The notes under the pieces are model-generated. The model had not been told where the DNA came from. It did no database searches and saw nothing but the letters and a program-made list of their open reading frames with translations. A program made the position numbers and the translations under genes. This document shows, in pieces, positions 16,099 to 25,486 of a stretch of DNA of 64,000 nucleotides. Location: assembly GCA_964347325.1 (NCBI GenBank), contig CAYFYA010000004.1, forward strand, positions 1 to 64,000, given 5' to 3'. How positions within the stretch are numbered: the first letter of the stretch is position 1; every line of letters begins with the position of its first letter. The stretch comes from JAJISG01 sp964347325 (GTDB lineage Archaea; Thermoplasmatota; Thermoplasmata; RBG-16-68-12; JAJISG01).

Positions 16099-17735
16099 AG
16101 GCCGAAGGGCAGCCAGCCTGCACTGAGGGCCGTAAGAATCAGGCCCAGGATGAGCACAAACACCGAGGCTGCCAGCTTCAGTGGAGCCGTGTACGTCTTG
16201 AGGCTCCGACTGTCGTACTTCATCCGGTAGATTTCGAGGTACGGGATGACCCGACGCCTGTACCAGCCCTCTACCTCGACCTCCTTTCCTACCTTCTCTC
16301 GTGTCGCGAATATTCCAACCAGGACGTCCACCAGGCGGGACACCTGGTGGTAATCGAGGAGGAGGAGACCGGTACCGTCGTCGAGCTTGAGATCCTCTGA
16401 CCAGAAGAGACCTGGCTGCCCCCTACCGATAATCTGTCCAGTTACCTTCGCTCCACGACCCTTGATGGGGCTCGCCTTTGGATCTGTGAGGAGGTCCAGC
16501 ACCTTGCCCTCTGGAAACCTCTTAGGATACCTGTAGAAGCGAAGGTAGAACGTCAGGACGAGACCCAGCGTCAGGAGGAAAGATCCGATGGCCAGCAGGA
16601 TGTCCCCCGTGTAGAGGTACGCTAGAACCCCGACGGGCAGGGACACCAGCCACGACAGCTTGGCGAGAATGTCCTTCAGGAAGTCGTCCCAGTAAGTCTC
16701 CGGCTTTTCCAGATCGAACTGGATGTAGGGGAATTGCCCCATCTCCTCTGCTCTCGTGCCGAGGGCTGCCACTCGCTTCGCGGTCAGGGGATGGGTCATC
16801 CCGAGCTCAAGGAAGAAGGCCCAGGGATTCCAGAGGTCCCAGGCCATGACCTGCTTTATCCTCTCCTTATTGACCCGCCCCATCCTGTCGGCCGCCATGG
16901 CCGCGATGGCTCGGGACGACTTCGGACTCGAAATCATCAGAGTGCTCTCGTATCTGTTGTGGTCCTTCTCCGACTTCTCCCCCCTACCCTCCTTGGCTAG
17001 GCCGTAGGCGATGGTGAGCAAAGCGCTGGAGAGGGCGTTCGGGTTCCGGCTCGCGTCGGCGGAGAAGGAGTCTGCGTAGTACTCCCGGAACCGGCCGACC
17101 ATGAGGGCAATGAGGTTGCTTATCAGATAGACCAGGTAAGAGACAAGGGCAACGACGAGGATCGCGGCCGCCCCGCCTCCCTTCTGCTTGCCCGCACCGG
17201 CGAACCGAACGCTGTAGATGGCACCCCTGAAGACTACGTAGAGCAGCAGTGGGACGGCGGCGACGATGGTCATGATGACGAAGTCGTTGTTGTAGATATG
17301 CCCCAGCTCGTGTGCTAGGACCGCCTCCCTCTCCTCGGGGCCGCAGTACTTCATAATCCCTCGGGTGAGGACAACGTGGGCCTTCCGTCGCGTCCACCCA
17401 AAGGCGAAGGCATTGGGGTTGTTGTCCTCGATGATTCCGAAGGCAGGCACCGGGATCCCGCGCTCCTGGCAGGTCCTCTCCATGAAGTCTGCCAAGTCGG
17501 GATCCACGGCTCGGGGTTCGGTCCATCGGATGTCGTAGATGAACTTGATGATGTAGGGGGCGACGCCCCACTGGAGGAGGACGACGCCGAGGGCGATGGC
17601 GGCCGGGATGACTATGATGTAGATACCCGTGATTATGCCCTGAAGCATGAGCCAGTAGGCCACGGCCATGAGGAGGGCAAAGAGCAACCCGAAGAGGGAG
17701 ATGATTGCCAGAGCCATTCGGGTCTTCAGACCCAT
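16095..17735 (-). CDS. M48-family membrane metalloprotease with an extra C-terminal domain
   Basis: A 546-residue HtpX/Ste24-type zinc protease. Two N-terminal helices (about 6-32 and 35-58) are followed by the zinc motif HELGH (142-146) in VLAHELGHIYNND, and a third ligand Glu in EYYADSFSA near residue 226. A family segment near 107-118 reads NAFAFGWTRRKA. HtpX proteins are usually about 290 residues; here a second membrane pair (about 360-400) and a strand-rich domain (about 420-520, GAKVTGQIIGRG onward) follow, then a final helix. Membrane protein quality control is the known family role; the added domain is unassigned. Confidence 0.9.
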   Translation of the reverse strand: MGLKTRMALAIISLFGLLFALLMAVAYWLMLQGIITGIYIIVIPAAIALGVVLLQWGVAPYIIKFIYDIRWTEPRAVDPDLADFMERTCQERGIPVPAFGIIEDNNPNAFAFGWTRRKAHVVLTRGIMKYCGPEEREAVLAHELGHIYNNDFVIMTIVAAVPLLLYVVFRGAIYSVRFAGAGKQKGGGAAAILVVALVSYLVYLISNLIALMVGRFREYYADSFSADASRNPNALSSALLTIAYGLAKEGRGEKSEKDHNRYESTLMISSPKSSRAIAAMAADRMGRVNKERIKQVMAWDLWNPWAFFLELGMTHPLTAKRVAALGTRAEEMGQFPYIQFDLEKPETYWDDFLKDILAKLSWLVSLPVGVLAYLYTGDILLAIGSFLLTLGLVLTFYLRFYRYPKRFPEGKVLDLLTDPKASPIKGRGAKVTGQIIGRGQPGLFWSEDLKLDDGTGLLLLDYHQVSRLVDVLVGIFATREKVGKEVEVEGWYRRRVIPYLEIYRMKYDSRSLKTYTAPLKLAASVFVLILGLILTALSAGWLPFGL

Positions 17736-17774
17736 GGTGCCCTCATCACAGGCGAAGGCAAAAAGGTTGCCAGA

Positions 17775-18146
17775 CTAGAAACAGGGATCGAAGTTCAGCT
17801 TGAAAGCGGGGAAGATGCCCTCCGACTCCTCCTTGAAGCGCCTGATCTCCTCCGTCAACTGACGGTAGACACCCTCCTCCTGGGACGCTATCTCAAGAAG
17901 GCGATCCCTCAACCTCCCGCTCACCCGGTTCCTCCCCTCGCGTCCCAGACTTGCACGGGCATCCATGACCTTCGTCTGCAGCTCGATTAGAGAGGCGGCC
18001 ACCGGGGGGGCGACGACGAAGCCCATGGCGCTCCATGTTTGAAGAAAGAGGACGAAGGTATTGATCTCCCGAACCAGCATCCTCAACCAGTTGGCCGTCT
18101 CTCTCGAGGTCTCAGGTAACGATACCTGGTCAGTGTCTCCCGCCAT
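17775..18146 (-). CDS. Hypothetical helical protein
   Basis: A 123-residue protein predicted to be almost entirely helical, with a moderately hydrophobic stretch (about 30-55) and a charged C-terminal helix ending in Phe-Asp-Pro-Cys-Phe. I recognise no family or motif. It lies 39 bases upstream of the M48 protease on the same strand, so the two may be co-transcribed. A divergent elp3 gene lies on the other side. Confidence 0.65.
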   Translation of the reverse strand: MAGDTDQVSLPETSRETANWLRMLVREINTFVLFLQTWSAMGFVVAPPVAASLIELQTKVMDARASLGREGRNRVSGRLRDRLLEIASQEEGVYRQLTEEIRRFKEESEGIFPAFKLNFDPCF

Positions 18147-18217
18147 GGACCTCCAGTGAAGCTGGTGCTGACTATAACCTTAACACTATTTAGAGTCCGA
18201 GGCATTCATCCCAGTCC

Positions 18218-19744
18218 ATGGAGCCGCTGGCTGAGCTGGCAGACCGTGTCCTCGCGGGGGAGCTGACGAGCGGCGAGGAGCTCCACAGGGCGAAACTCGA
18301 GATCTGCCGAACCCACGGCTTGGAGAGGGTGCCAGGCAACCATGAGCTGCTGAGATACGTGCCTCGAGAGAAGCGGGATTCTCTCACTCTCCTGAAGAAG
18401 AAGCCGGTCCGCACGGCCTCGGGAGTGGCCGTCGTTGCTCTCATGACCTCCCCCGCTCCCTGTCCCCACGGAAAGTGCATCTACTGTCCCGGTGGGGTGG
18501 ACTGGGGGACGCCCCAGTCCTACACCGGAGCCGAGCCCGCCGCCATGAGGGCTATCCAGCACGAGTTCGATCCCGTTGCTCAGACTGAGGCGCGGCTAGC
18601 ACAGCTTCACCACATCGGCCACAAGACGGACAAGGTGGACCTCATCATAATCGGTGGCACCTTCACCTCTAGGTCCGAGAGCTATAGGGAGTCCTTCGTC
18701 AAGGGGTGCCTTGAGGCGCTCAACGGGCGACGCTCCTCGTCCCTTCGGGAGGCCCAACGCCTCAACGAGGCGGCCAATCACAGGTGTATAGGCCTGACCA
18801 TCGAGACGAAGCCAGACTGCTTCATCGGCGCTGAGGTGGACCACAGCCTCCGACTGGGGGTGACGCGGGTTGAGCTGGGCGTCCAGAGCCTCTACGAGGA
18901 TGTTCTAGGTTCGGTGAACCGGGGCCACGGGCTGCGGGAGGTGGTCGAGGCCACTCGGAGGGCCAAGGATGCGGGCTTGAAGGTTGGGTACCACATGATG
19001 CCAGGCCTGCCTGGCTCTGACTTCGAACGGGATCTGCACGCTCTAAAGCAGCTCTTCGCCGAGCCGAGGTATCGACCGGACATGCTGAAGATTTACCCCG
19101 CTCTGGTGATCGAAGGAACGGGCCTACATGAGATGTGGAAGAGGGGGGAGTACGAGCCGTTGGATAGTGAGGCGGCGGCCCGCCTCCTCGCCGAGGCGAA
19201 GCGCCACATTCCGCCCTACGTGAGGGTCCTCAGAATCCAGAGAGAGATCCCGGCAAATGAGATCGTCGCAGGCGTCAAGAGGGGTGATCTCAGGAGGCGC
19301 ATCAGGCAGATCATGGAGGAGACGGGGCACAGGTGTCGCTGCATCCGTTGCAGGGAAGCGGGCCTCAAGACGGTGAAAGTGAACCCGGAGGATGTGAAGC
19401 TGGGCATGACCGAGTATGAGAGTTCAGGAGGGACTGAGGTCTTCCTCAGCTTCGAGGACTTCGACAGGGAGGTCCTCATCGGGTATGCAAGGCTGCGCCT
19501 CGCTGCCAGAGCCATCCTGAGGGAACTCAAAGTCTTTGGCCAGATGGTGCCCTTTGACGACAGACCGGGGCCCAGGTGGCAGCATCGGGGATATGGGAAG
19601 ACGTTGATGACTCATTGCCAGTCACTGACTGAAGACTCTGGCTACGAAGAGCTCTTCGTGACCAGTGGAGTGGGCGTCCGCGGCTACTACAGGAAGCTAG
19701 GCTACGAGCTCAGGGTTCCCTACATGGTCAAGAAGCTCGCGTAG
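18218..19744 (+). CDS. elp3: Elp3-type tRNA uridine-34 acetyltransferase
   Basis: A 508-residue Elp3 protein that modifies the wobble uridine of tRNA to carboxymethyl-type derivatives, using S-adenosylmethionine radical chemistry and acetyl-CoA. The [4Fe-4S] cluster motif is Cys82-x4-Cys87-x2-Cys90 (CPHGKCIYC). The family element DWGTPQSYTG follows, and a GNAT domain closes the protein (about 390-508) with HRGYGKTLM as the acetyl-CoA loop. Length and domain order match archaeal Elp3. Its 3' end overlaps the convergent asparagine-synthase-like gene by 17 bases. Confidence 0.97.
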   Translation: MEPLAELADRVLAGELTSGEELHRAKLEICRTHGLERVPGNHELLRYVPREKRDSLTLLKKKPVRTASGVAVVALMTSPAPCPHGKCIYCPGGVDWGTPQSYTGAEPAAMRAIQHEFDPVAQTEARLAQLHHIGHKTDKVDLIIIGGTFTSRSESYRESFVKGCLEALNGRRSSSLREAQRLNEAANHRCIGLTIETKPDCFIGAEVDHSLRLGVTRVELGVQSLYEDVLGSVNRGHGLREVVEATRRAKDAGLKVGYHMMPGLPGSDFERDLHALKQLFAEPRYRPDMLKIYPALVIEGTGLHEMWKRGEYEPLDSEAAARLLAEAKRHIPPYVRVLRIQREIPANEIVAGVKRGDLRRRIRQIMEETGHRCRCIRCREAGLKTVKVNPEDVKLGMTEYESSGGTEVFLSFEDFDREVLIGYARLRLAARAILRELKVFGQMVPFDDRPGPRWQHRGYGKTLMTHCQSLTEDSGYEELFVTSGVGVRGYYRKLGYELRVPYMVKKLA

Positions 19745-20513
19745 CCTCCCCCACGCTCCTGACGAACTCTCCGAGTTTCATTCCCCGCCTCTTGGCTAAG
19801 GCCTTCATGTGCCTCGTGACGCCGGAGCCGTATTGAGCGGCCTTTTTCGGGCGCGAAACCACCTTGGGAGGCAGTCCCAAGAGTGTGGCCACGTCCCGCA
19901 GAAGGGCCTTGCCCTCGGGCCTTCTCCGGAGCTCAGGTTCCACCGGCAGGACCTCTTCCATGACCCTTGCATGGCAATAGGGCAGCCTCAGCTCCCTGCC
20001 GCAGAAGCGGGCCATGGCGTCCTCCCTGGGGAGGGTCTCCCGAATGAGCTTCTCTAGGTCCTTCTCCATGGCCCCACGCAGACTAGCGCCATTGAGCTTC
20101 TCATATCTGGCGTAGCCTCCAAAGAGCTCATCCGCGCCCTGGCCTGCAAGGATGACCCTGTCTTCGCACCTCTGGAGCGTCACCCAGAGAGGGAGCTCGA
20201 AGCTGAGGGACAGAGGGTCCAGGCCTGGAAACCTGACCAACAGGCCTCTGATAGCTTCCATCAGCAGTTCATCATCCAAGTGTAGTGCCACCCACGACAG
20301 GCCCAGAGACTGGGAGGCCTCAAGCGCGTTGAGAAGGTCTTGGGAATCGGGGTAACCTGCGGTATACAGCGTAACATCCGTCACGTCGCTGGCCAACCCC
20401 GCGAGAACGGAGCTGTCGAGTCCTCCCGAGAAGGCCAGGCTGACCGATTCAGCCTGAGAACAGCAATCGCGCGTAGCCTGCCTCAGCGCCTCGAGGACTC
20501 TCTCGGTTCTCAA
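19728..20513 (-). CDS. Asparagine synthase-like ATP-pyrophosphatase without glutaminase domain
   Basis: A 261-residue protein that is only the synthetase half of AsnB. The PP-loop AFSGGLDSS (28-35) binds ATP, and AGQGADELFGGYARY (about 135-150) is the asparagine-synthase signature. The N-terminal glutamine amidotransferase domain, with its Cys nucleophile, is absent. A shortened enzyme might use ammonia or act on another carboxylate; this is inference. It is the last gene of the operon with the CBS protein and GlyRS. Its ATG overlaps the GlyRS stop by 4 bases, so it is translationally coupled. Confidence 0.9.
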   Translation of the reverse strand: MRTERVLEALRQATRDCCSQAESVSLAFSGGLDSSVLAGLASDVTDVTLYTAGYPDSQDLLNALEASQSLGLSWVALHLDDELLMEAIRGLLVRFPGLDPLSLSFELPLWVTLQRCEDRVILAGQGADELFGGYARYEKLNGASLRGAMEKDLEKLIRETLPREDAMARFCGRELRLPYCHARVMEEVLPVEPELRRRPEGKALLRDVATLLGLPPKVVSRPKKAAQYGSGVTRHMKALAKRRGMKLGEFVRSVGEATRAS

Positions 20514-22012
20514 TCGCCCACCCTGAGGGAATCGAATGCTGTGGTTCCCTCGAGTAGCTGAGTCAGCACCGGCCGCAGCTCTTCGACGGATACGCGGACC
20601 TGATCTGTCGAGTCGCGATCCCTGACGGTCACGTCCCGATTCTCGAGACTCTCGTAGTCCACCGTCACACAGTAGGGAGTCCCAATCTCATCCATCCGAG
20701 CGTACCTCCGGCCTACGCTTCCGGAGTCGTCGTAGACCGCATCAGTCCACTCCCTGAGATCCCGATAGACCCGTCGCGCCATGTCGGGAAGTCCGTCCTT
20801 GTTCACTAGTGGGAACACGGCGCATGCGAAGGGAGCCAGCTGCGGCGCCAGGCGAAGGACCGCCTTCTCGCCAATGTCGTAATCGAGATCTAGGATCGCC
20901 CACACGTTCCTGTCGACTCCAAAGCTAAGCTCCAGCACGTGGGGAACGAACCTCTTTCCCTGATGGAACACCTGCATCTTCTCCTTGGAGTGTTCCTGGT
21001 GCCGTGTGAGGTCGTAGCTCGTCCTGTAGTGAACACCCCCAACCTCCCTGAAGCCCCCCAGGGACTCCATGTCGATCTGAACGTCATAGTGGATCTCATT
21101 GTAGAAGGCCCTCTCGGCCTCCGTGAGCTCATACAGCCTGAAGGATTCGGCGGGGACCCGGAGCACATCCGTGTAGAACCGCTGGACCATGGCCAGGTGG
21201 TAAAGATAGAAGGCAGGGATATCGCCCCCCTGGAGAAGAGCCTTCACACTCTCATCCCTGATCTCCTCGCGGTCCTTCGCCCAAGTGATGCGCAACGTAT
21301 CATCCTCCACCTCTCCCGTGTCGAGGTTATCCTCGAAGGTCTCGGGGTCGAAGAATATCTGGAGTTCGGCCTGGTGGAACTCACGCATGCGATAGGTTCC
21401 CTGTCGCGGCGAGATCTCGTTCCGGTAGGCCTTCCCCACCATGGCTAGGCCCAGGGGCAGCCTCTTCCTGAGGAGCTCGAACTCCCGCTTGAAGCTGAGA
21501 TATGCACCCTGAGCGGTCTCTGGCCTCAGAAATCCCTGATCCTCTCCCTGGGGTCCCACCGCCAGGGGGAACATGATGTTGAAGGGTACGGGCTCGCCCA
21601 GTGGCCCGCCGCACCGCCGACACCCAATGTTGTTCTCAACGATGGCGGCCCTGACCTGGGCAGCATCCATCCCTTCTCCCGAGGTGCCCGTCGCAGCCTC
21701 AATCAGCTGATCGGCCCTGTGCGGCTCCTTGCACTTCGAGCAGTAGACTAGAAGGTCCGTGAAGAGGTCCACGTGGCCCGAGGCCTTGAGGGCCCGGTAG
21801 GGAAGGACGGTGGAGGTGTCGATGAGGTGGTAGTTGTCCCCCAGGCCCAGGAAGTAGCGTATCCAGAGGTCCTCCCACTTCCGCTTCAGACGGGCTCCAT
21901 TGTGACCGTAATCGTAGAAGCCGGCGAAGCCGCCGTAGATCTCGGCCGACGGTATCAGGAAGCCCTTCCGCAAGGAGAGGGACATGAGGTCGTCATACCG
22001 GCCCATTCCCAA
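20510..22012 (-). CDS. glyS: Glycyl-tRNA synthetase
   Basis: A 500-residue class II alpha2-type GlyRS. Present are the ATP-binding motif 2 region (YRNEISPRQGTYRMREF), the RPETAQGAYLSF glycine-pocket element, motif 3 at the end of the catalytic core (LELSFGVDRNVWAI), and a C-terminal anticodon-binding domain (about 390-500). Two CxxC pairs (YCSKC and GCRRC) sit in the insertion typical of archaeal and eukaryotic enzymes. The first ATG is used; a second ATG two codons on (22006) is as plausible. It is third in a four-gene minus-strand operon. Confidence 0.96.
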   Translation of the reverse strand: MGMGRYDDLMSLSLRKGFLIPSAEIYGGFAGFYDYGHNGARLKRKWEDLWIRYFLGLGDNYHLIDTSTVLPYRALKASGHVDLFTDLLVYCSKCKEPHRADQLIEAATGTSGEGMDAAQVRAAIVENNIGCRRCGGPLGEPVPFNIMFPLAVGPQGEDQGFLRPETAQGAYLSFKREFELLRKRLPLGLAMVGKAYRNEISPRQGTYRMREFHQAELQIFFDPETFEDNLDTGEVEDDTLRITWAKDREEIRDESVKALLQGGDIPAFYLYHLAMVQRFYTDVLRVPAESFRLYELTEAERAFYNEIHYDVQIDMESLGGFREVGGVHYRTSYDLTRHQEHSKEKMQVFHQGKRFVPHVLELSFGVDRNVWAILDLDYDIGEKAVLRLAPQLAPFACAVFPLVNKDGLPDMARRVYRDLREWTDAVYDDSGSVGRRYARMDEIGTPYCVTVDYESLENRDVTVRDRDSTDQVRVSVEELRPVLTQLLEGTTAFDSLRVGD

Positions 22013-22016
22013 CCCC

Positions 22017-22865
22017 TTAGAGGAGGACCCTGATCACATCCATCTCCGTCAGGAGTCCCAGCAGCCTGTCGTGGGGATCCTTTACGGGCAGCTGTCCGAA
22101 GTCGTTCTTGTGCATGATGCGCGCGGCCTCACTCACGCTGGTCTTGGAGGAGACCGTCGTCACCTTCTTCACCATGACTTCTCGGACGGGAATCTTCGGC
22201 AGCTCCACTTTGCTGTCCTCATAGTACAACTTCATCACGTTCCGGAGCCCCTCCCAGGACCAGGGGTTCTCCTCCTCCGCGAGGCCCATGTCCCGGATGG
22301 CAGCCGTGCCGTTGATGCTGCTCATGTTGAATACGTCTCTGTCCGTGATGATTCCCGTCAACCGCCCAGAGCCGTCGAGGACCGGAAGGGCGAAAACGTT
22401 GGCCACCCTCATAATCTCGTTGGCGGCTTCCAGCGGGGTCCCCTCGTAAACCGGAACGCAGACGGTCTTGAGGACCTGATCCACAGGCGTCTCGAGGTTC
22501 ATGGACTCCACCAGAGGGAAGATATCCGTAGGCGTGACGATGCCAACGACCTTCGAGTCCTCGCAGACGGCGACGTGGTGGATGTCCCCCTCCAGCATGA
22601 TGCGGACCACCTCTCCCACGGCGGTGTTGGGTGTCACGCTTGGGGCGTCCTTCCTCAGGAGAAGCGCCAGCTGATCCTCATCGGGTTTCGCGAAGAAGTG
22701 CTTCCTGGTCACGATTCCTGCATAGGTGCCGTCTTCCATCACCACGGGGACGCCGGTGAGCTTGTGCGTGACGAGCAGGCGCAACACATCGCTCCGGGTG
22801 CCAGGCAGGGTTCCCACTATCGGGTCGCGAGTCATTATCTCGCCGACTTTCATGTCGGTCGTCAT
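22017..22865 (-). CDS. Four-CBS-domain protein
   Basis: A 282-residue protein made of four CBS motifs (near 5-60, 73-125, 130-190 and 220-282). Each has the pattern of a Thr-containing first strand and a GIVTxxDI or GxxTExDV end. Tandem CBS pairs (Bateman modules) bind adenine nucleotides or S-adenosylmethionine and gate partner proteins. There is no attached catalytic domain, so it probably acts as a nucleotide sensor in trans; its target is unknown. It lies one base downstream of the amidohydrolase and 4 bases upstream of GlyRS. Confidence 0.92.
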   Translation of the reverse strand: MTTDMKVGEIMTRDPIVGTLPGTRSDVLRLLVTHKLTGVPVVMEDGTYAGIVTRKHFFAKPDEDQLALLLRKDAPSVTPNTAVGEVVRIMLEGDIHHVAVCEDSKVVGIVTPTDIFPLVESMNLETPVDQVLKTVCVPVYEGTPLEAANEIMRVANVFALPVLDGSGRLTGIITDRDVFNMSSINGTAAIRDMGLAEEENPWSWEGLRNVMKLYYEDSKVELPKIPVREVMVKKVTTVSSKTSVSEAARIMHKNDFGQLPVKDPHDRLLGLLTEMDVIRVLL

Positions 22866-22866
22866 C

Positions 22867-23958
22867 CTACGCCTCCACGAGCCATCCAGTTTGTCTGACC
22901 CACACCGCAGGTCCGAGGGAAAGAAGGGCGATGTCGGCCTCGTTGGCCTTGATTACCTGGTAGGCCGCGTTCCCGGCGGCCTTGACATCCAGCACCAGGA
23001 GGTTGCTGGGACTTCCTTCCTTGATGGTGATAGGAGGGGTGCCGCTTAAAAGCTTAGCGCCGCCGTGAGCCATGGGCAGCAACGTTTCAGGGGGAACTTT
23101 GCCCTTCAGTCGTGCGGCACGATATGCGAACTCCATCTCTCTCATCATCGACGGGTCCGTGAGCATAGCGTTGTCCGTTCCCAGATACAACTCCAACCCG
23201 GCGGATCTCATGGCCGCGATATCGGGGACCCTCCCGAAGAACATCTGGCTGCGGGGACAGATGACCACCGGAACGCCCTCCTCCGCGCACCTCACCCAGT
23301 CGTCCTCGGTGGCTGAGGTCATGTGCACGAGGAAATCGGGTTTCAGGTCAAGGACCAAGTCGAGGTCCTCCCTCCTGCCCTCACTAGCGTGGAGGGAGAA
23401 CAGCTTCCCCGCTCCCCTAGCGTGGCGACTCAGCTTCTTAAGCTCGTCGTAGGGCCAATCGGAGATGCTGCTCACCGCCAGGCCGTCCGCCGCCTCGAGA
23501 ATCGCGTCGACTTCGTCCGCATCGTACTCGAGACCCACGGGCCTTCCAAGGATCATCCCCCGCAGGCGGGTGCCCTCCATCGCAGCCTCCAGCTGTCGCG
23601 AGCCCTCGGGACCTCCCTCCCGGAAGTCGCAGAAACCCGCCGTCCCAGCGTTCACCATCCTCAGGATTGTCCTCCTCATTGCCCCGACGATCTCCTCAGG
23701 CGCCGACTCACGGAGTCTCCGAAACTTAAGGCCGTCGGGCGGTCCCACGATCTCATCCAGAGTCCCCTGCGGCTCCTCCAAGACGACGGAGTCGCCGAGG
23801 TGGGTGTGGGCGTTGAAGAAACTGGGGAGAATCAAACCCCGGGCCATGGCGTCGCGGTCCGGAGTTGAGGTGACCTTCGTCACGAGCCCGCTCTGGAAGT
23901 GAACCGTACCCCTGGTGAACCCATCGGCAGTGTAGATGAGGCCGGATACCTTGGGCAT
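22867..23958 (-). CDS. Amidohydrolase (cytosine/chlorohydrolase-like)
   Basis: A 363-residue TIM-barrel metal-dependent amidohydrolase of the COG0402 kind. The metal motif HTH lies in FFNAHTHLGDS at about residue 50; the later ligands are His in SLHASEG, His in LVHMTSAT, and Asp in GTDNAM. N- and C-terminal strands form the usual small beta sandwich. Family members deaminate purines, pyrimidines or formimino compounds; the substrate cannot be told. It is the first gene of an operon with the CBS, GlyRS and asparagine-synthase-like genes, with a TATA-like box just upstream. Confidence 0.9.
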   Translation of the reverse strand: MPKVSGLIYTADGFTRGTVHFQSGLVTKVTSTPDRDAMARGLILPSFFNAHTHLGDSVVLEEPQGTLDEIVGPPDGLKFRRLRESAPEEIVGAMRRTILRMVNAGTAGFCDFREGGPEGSRQLEAAMEGTRLRGMILGRPVGLEYDADEVDAILEAADGLAVSSISDWPYDELKKLSRHARGAGKLFSLHASEGRREDLDLVLDLKPDFLVHMTSATEDDWVRCAEEGVPVVICPRSQMFFGRVPDIAAMRSAGLELYLGTDNAMLTDPSMMREMEFAYRAARLKGKVPPETLLPMAHGGAKLLSGTPPITIKEGSPSNLLVLDVKAAGNAAYQVIKANEADIALLSLGPAVWVRQTGWLVEA

Positions 23959-23979
23959 CGTCCCGACTAATGGGGTCGG

Positions 23980-23989
23980 CGGTTAAAGC
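23980..23989 (-). promoter_or_regulatory. TATA box of the amidohydrolase-glyS operon
   Basis: AGCTTTAACC on the minus strand, centred about 27 bases before the amidohydrolase ATG, predicting a near-leaderless transcript. It overlaps the end of the upstream glycosyltransferase gene. Confidence 0.45.
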
Positions 23990-25482
23990 TATCCCTCGGT
24001 GAGGATCATCTCCTTAGCGCGCCCGACCCTGGAGGCCCTGGTCCAACCAATCTTCCGGCGGAAGAGTACCTGGAACATCGCCCTGAAGCGGATGATGTCC
24101 CTGACCTGCCGGTACCCTATGACGAAGAGGGGGGCCAACACCACGAGCCGCAGGTCCTCGTTGTCCATGATAAGGGCCAAAAGGGAGGCCAGCGTTTCCA
24201 GGAGGATGAAGAAGCCCAGGATGGATAGGAACTGGAACAACTCGCCCGTCAGGGCCGCGATAATTCCCGATGCCAGGGCGACGAAGCCCACCAGGGGAAC
24301 GAAGACTATGGACATGAGGATGTAGGGATATCCGACCCCGCTCAGGAACCCGAATCGGCGTGGATTTCGCAGGACGTCTCCGTGCTTGAAGAGGGTCTGA
24401 AGGATGCCAGCGTACCACCGCTTCCTCTGGCGATACAGGTCGCCAAGCTTCTCGGGCGCCTCGGTGTACCCCTCGGCGAAGCTGGTGGCCTGGACCACGC
24501 TCCCCGCCTTGAGGACCTTGACCGTGGTGTCGAAGTCCTCGGTTACGGTGTCGGGATCGTAGCTGCCCACATCGACCAGGGCCGGGCGCCTGAAAGCTCC
24601 CAGCACCCCGGGGACCACCATGGTGGCCCCGAAGACGTCGAAGGCCCTCCTCACGATGTTGATGTCCCTCACGTACTCCAGGGCCTGCAATCGGGTGAGG
24701 AGGTTCACCCGGTTCAGCACCTTCACGTTGCCCGCTACGGCCATTACCTGGGGGTCGGCGAAGAGGCGGACGAGCTCCCTGAGGCTGTCTCGGGCGATTA
24801 GGCTGTCCGCATCGACGGTGACGATGATGTCGCCCTTGGTGAAGAGGAGACCCAGGTTCAGAGCCATGGCCTTCCCCCCGTTAGGCCGTCTTACGACCTT
24901 CACTCCGTGCTTCTTGAACCGGTGGGCCAACGCGTAGGTGGAGTCATCGGAGCCATCGTCAACCACCACGATCTCGTACTTCGGATAGTCGATGTCCAGC
25001 AAAGCCTCGATGGTCCTCTCGATGCACTTCTCTTCGTTGTAGGCGGGAACGATGAAGGATATCAGCGGGAAGGAGGTGATGGGCTTGGACATGCGCCTTG
25101 CCTCCATCCGCTTGTGATACAGGGCCAGGGGGAGGTTGACGAAGGTGTAGAAGAGGGTGAAGGTCAGCCCCATGAGGGAGACGACGAAGAAGAAGCTCGC
25201 GGTGCTCAGCGGGGTGAGGATGAGGATGGTGACGGTGTAGAGCACCGGCAGGGTCAAGAAGAGGATCCAGAAGAGGACTAGGCCGTAGGCCGAGGGCGGT
25301 CTCCTCAGGGTCCTGGGCTCCCCTGCCCGGATCTCTCGCCATATGGCCAGCAGGTAGAAGGAGGCCGACAGGGCGGCGAATATGAAGGCGAAGGGCGTGA
25401 CGCCACCGTCTGGGGAGAAGAAGTAGAAGGCGACGATGGTGATGACGATGGCTGTGCCCACGGCGACGATGGCCTTTGACAT
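23989..25482 (-). CDS. Family 2 membrane glycosyltransferase
   Basis: A 497-residue processive-type GT2 enzyme. Two N-terminal helices (about 5-45) and a helix pair (70-125) precede the catalytic domain, which begins at FIVPAYNEEKCI. The donor-binding DDGSDDST and the TVDADSLI (DxD) motifs follow, then TEDFD as the catalytic base region and the RQRKRW (Q/RxxRW) motif that marks cellulose/chitin/hyaluronan-synthase-like polymerases. A further set of C-terminal helices may form a channel. It probably makes or exports a surface polysaccharide. It is 4 bases downstream of the TackOD1-like gene in the same operon. Confidence 0.92.
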   Translation of the reverse strand: MSKAIVAVGTAIVITIVAFYFFSPDGGVTPFAFIFAALSASFYLLAIWREIRAGEPRTLRRPPSAYGLVLFWILFLTLPVLYTVTILILTPLSTASFFFVVSLMGLTFTLFYTFVNLPLALYHKRMEARRMSKPITSFPLISFIVPAYNEEKCIERTIEALLDIDYPKYEIVVVDDGSDDSTYALAHRFKKHGVKVVRRPNGGKAMALNLGLLFTKGDIIVTVDADSLIARDSLRELVRLFADPQVMAVAGNVKVLNRVNLLTRLQALEYVRDINIVRRAFDVFGATMVVPGVLGAFRRPALVDVGSYDPDTVTEDFDTTVKVLKAGSVVQATSFAEGYTEAPEKLGDLYRQRKRWYAGILQTLFKHGDVLRNPRRFGFLSGVGYPYILMSIVFVPLVGFVALASGIIAALTGELFQFLSILGFFILLETLASLLALIMDNEDLRLVVLAPLFVIGYRQVRDIIRFRAMFQVLFRRKIGWTRASRVGRAKEMILTEG

Positions 25483-25486
25483 CGAA

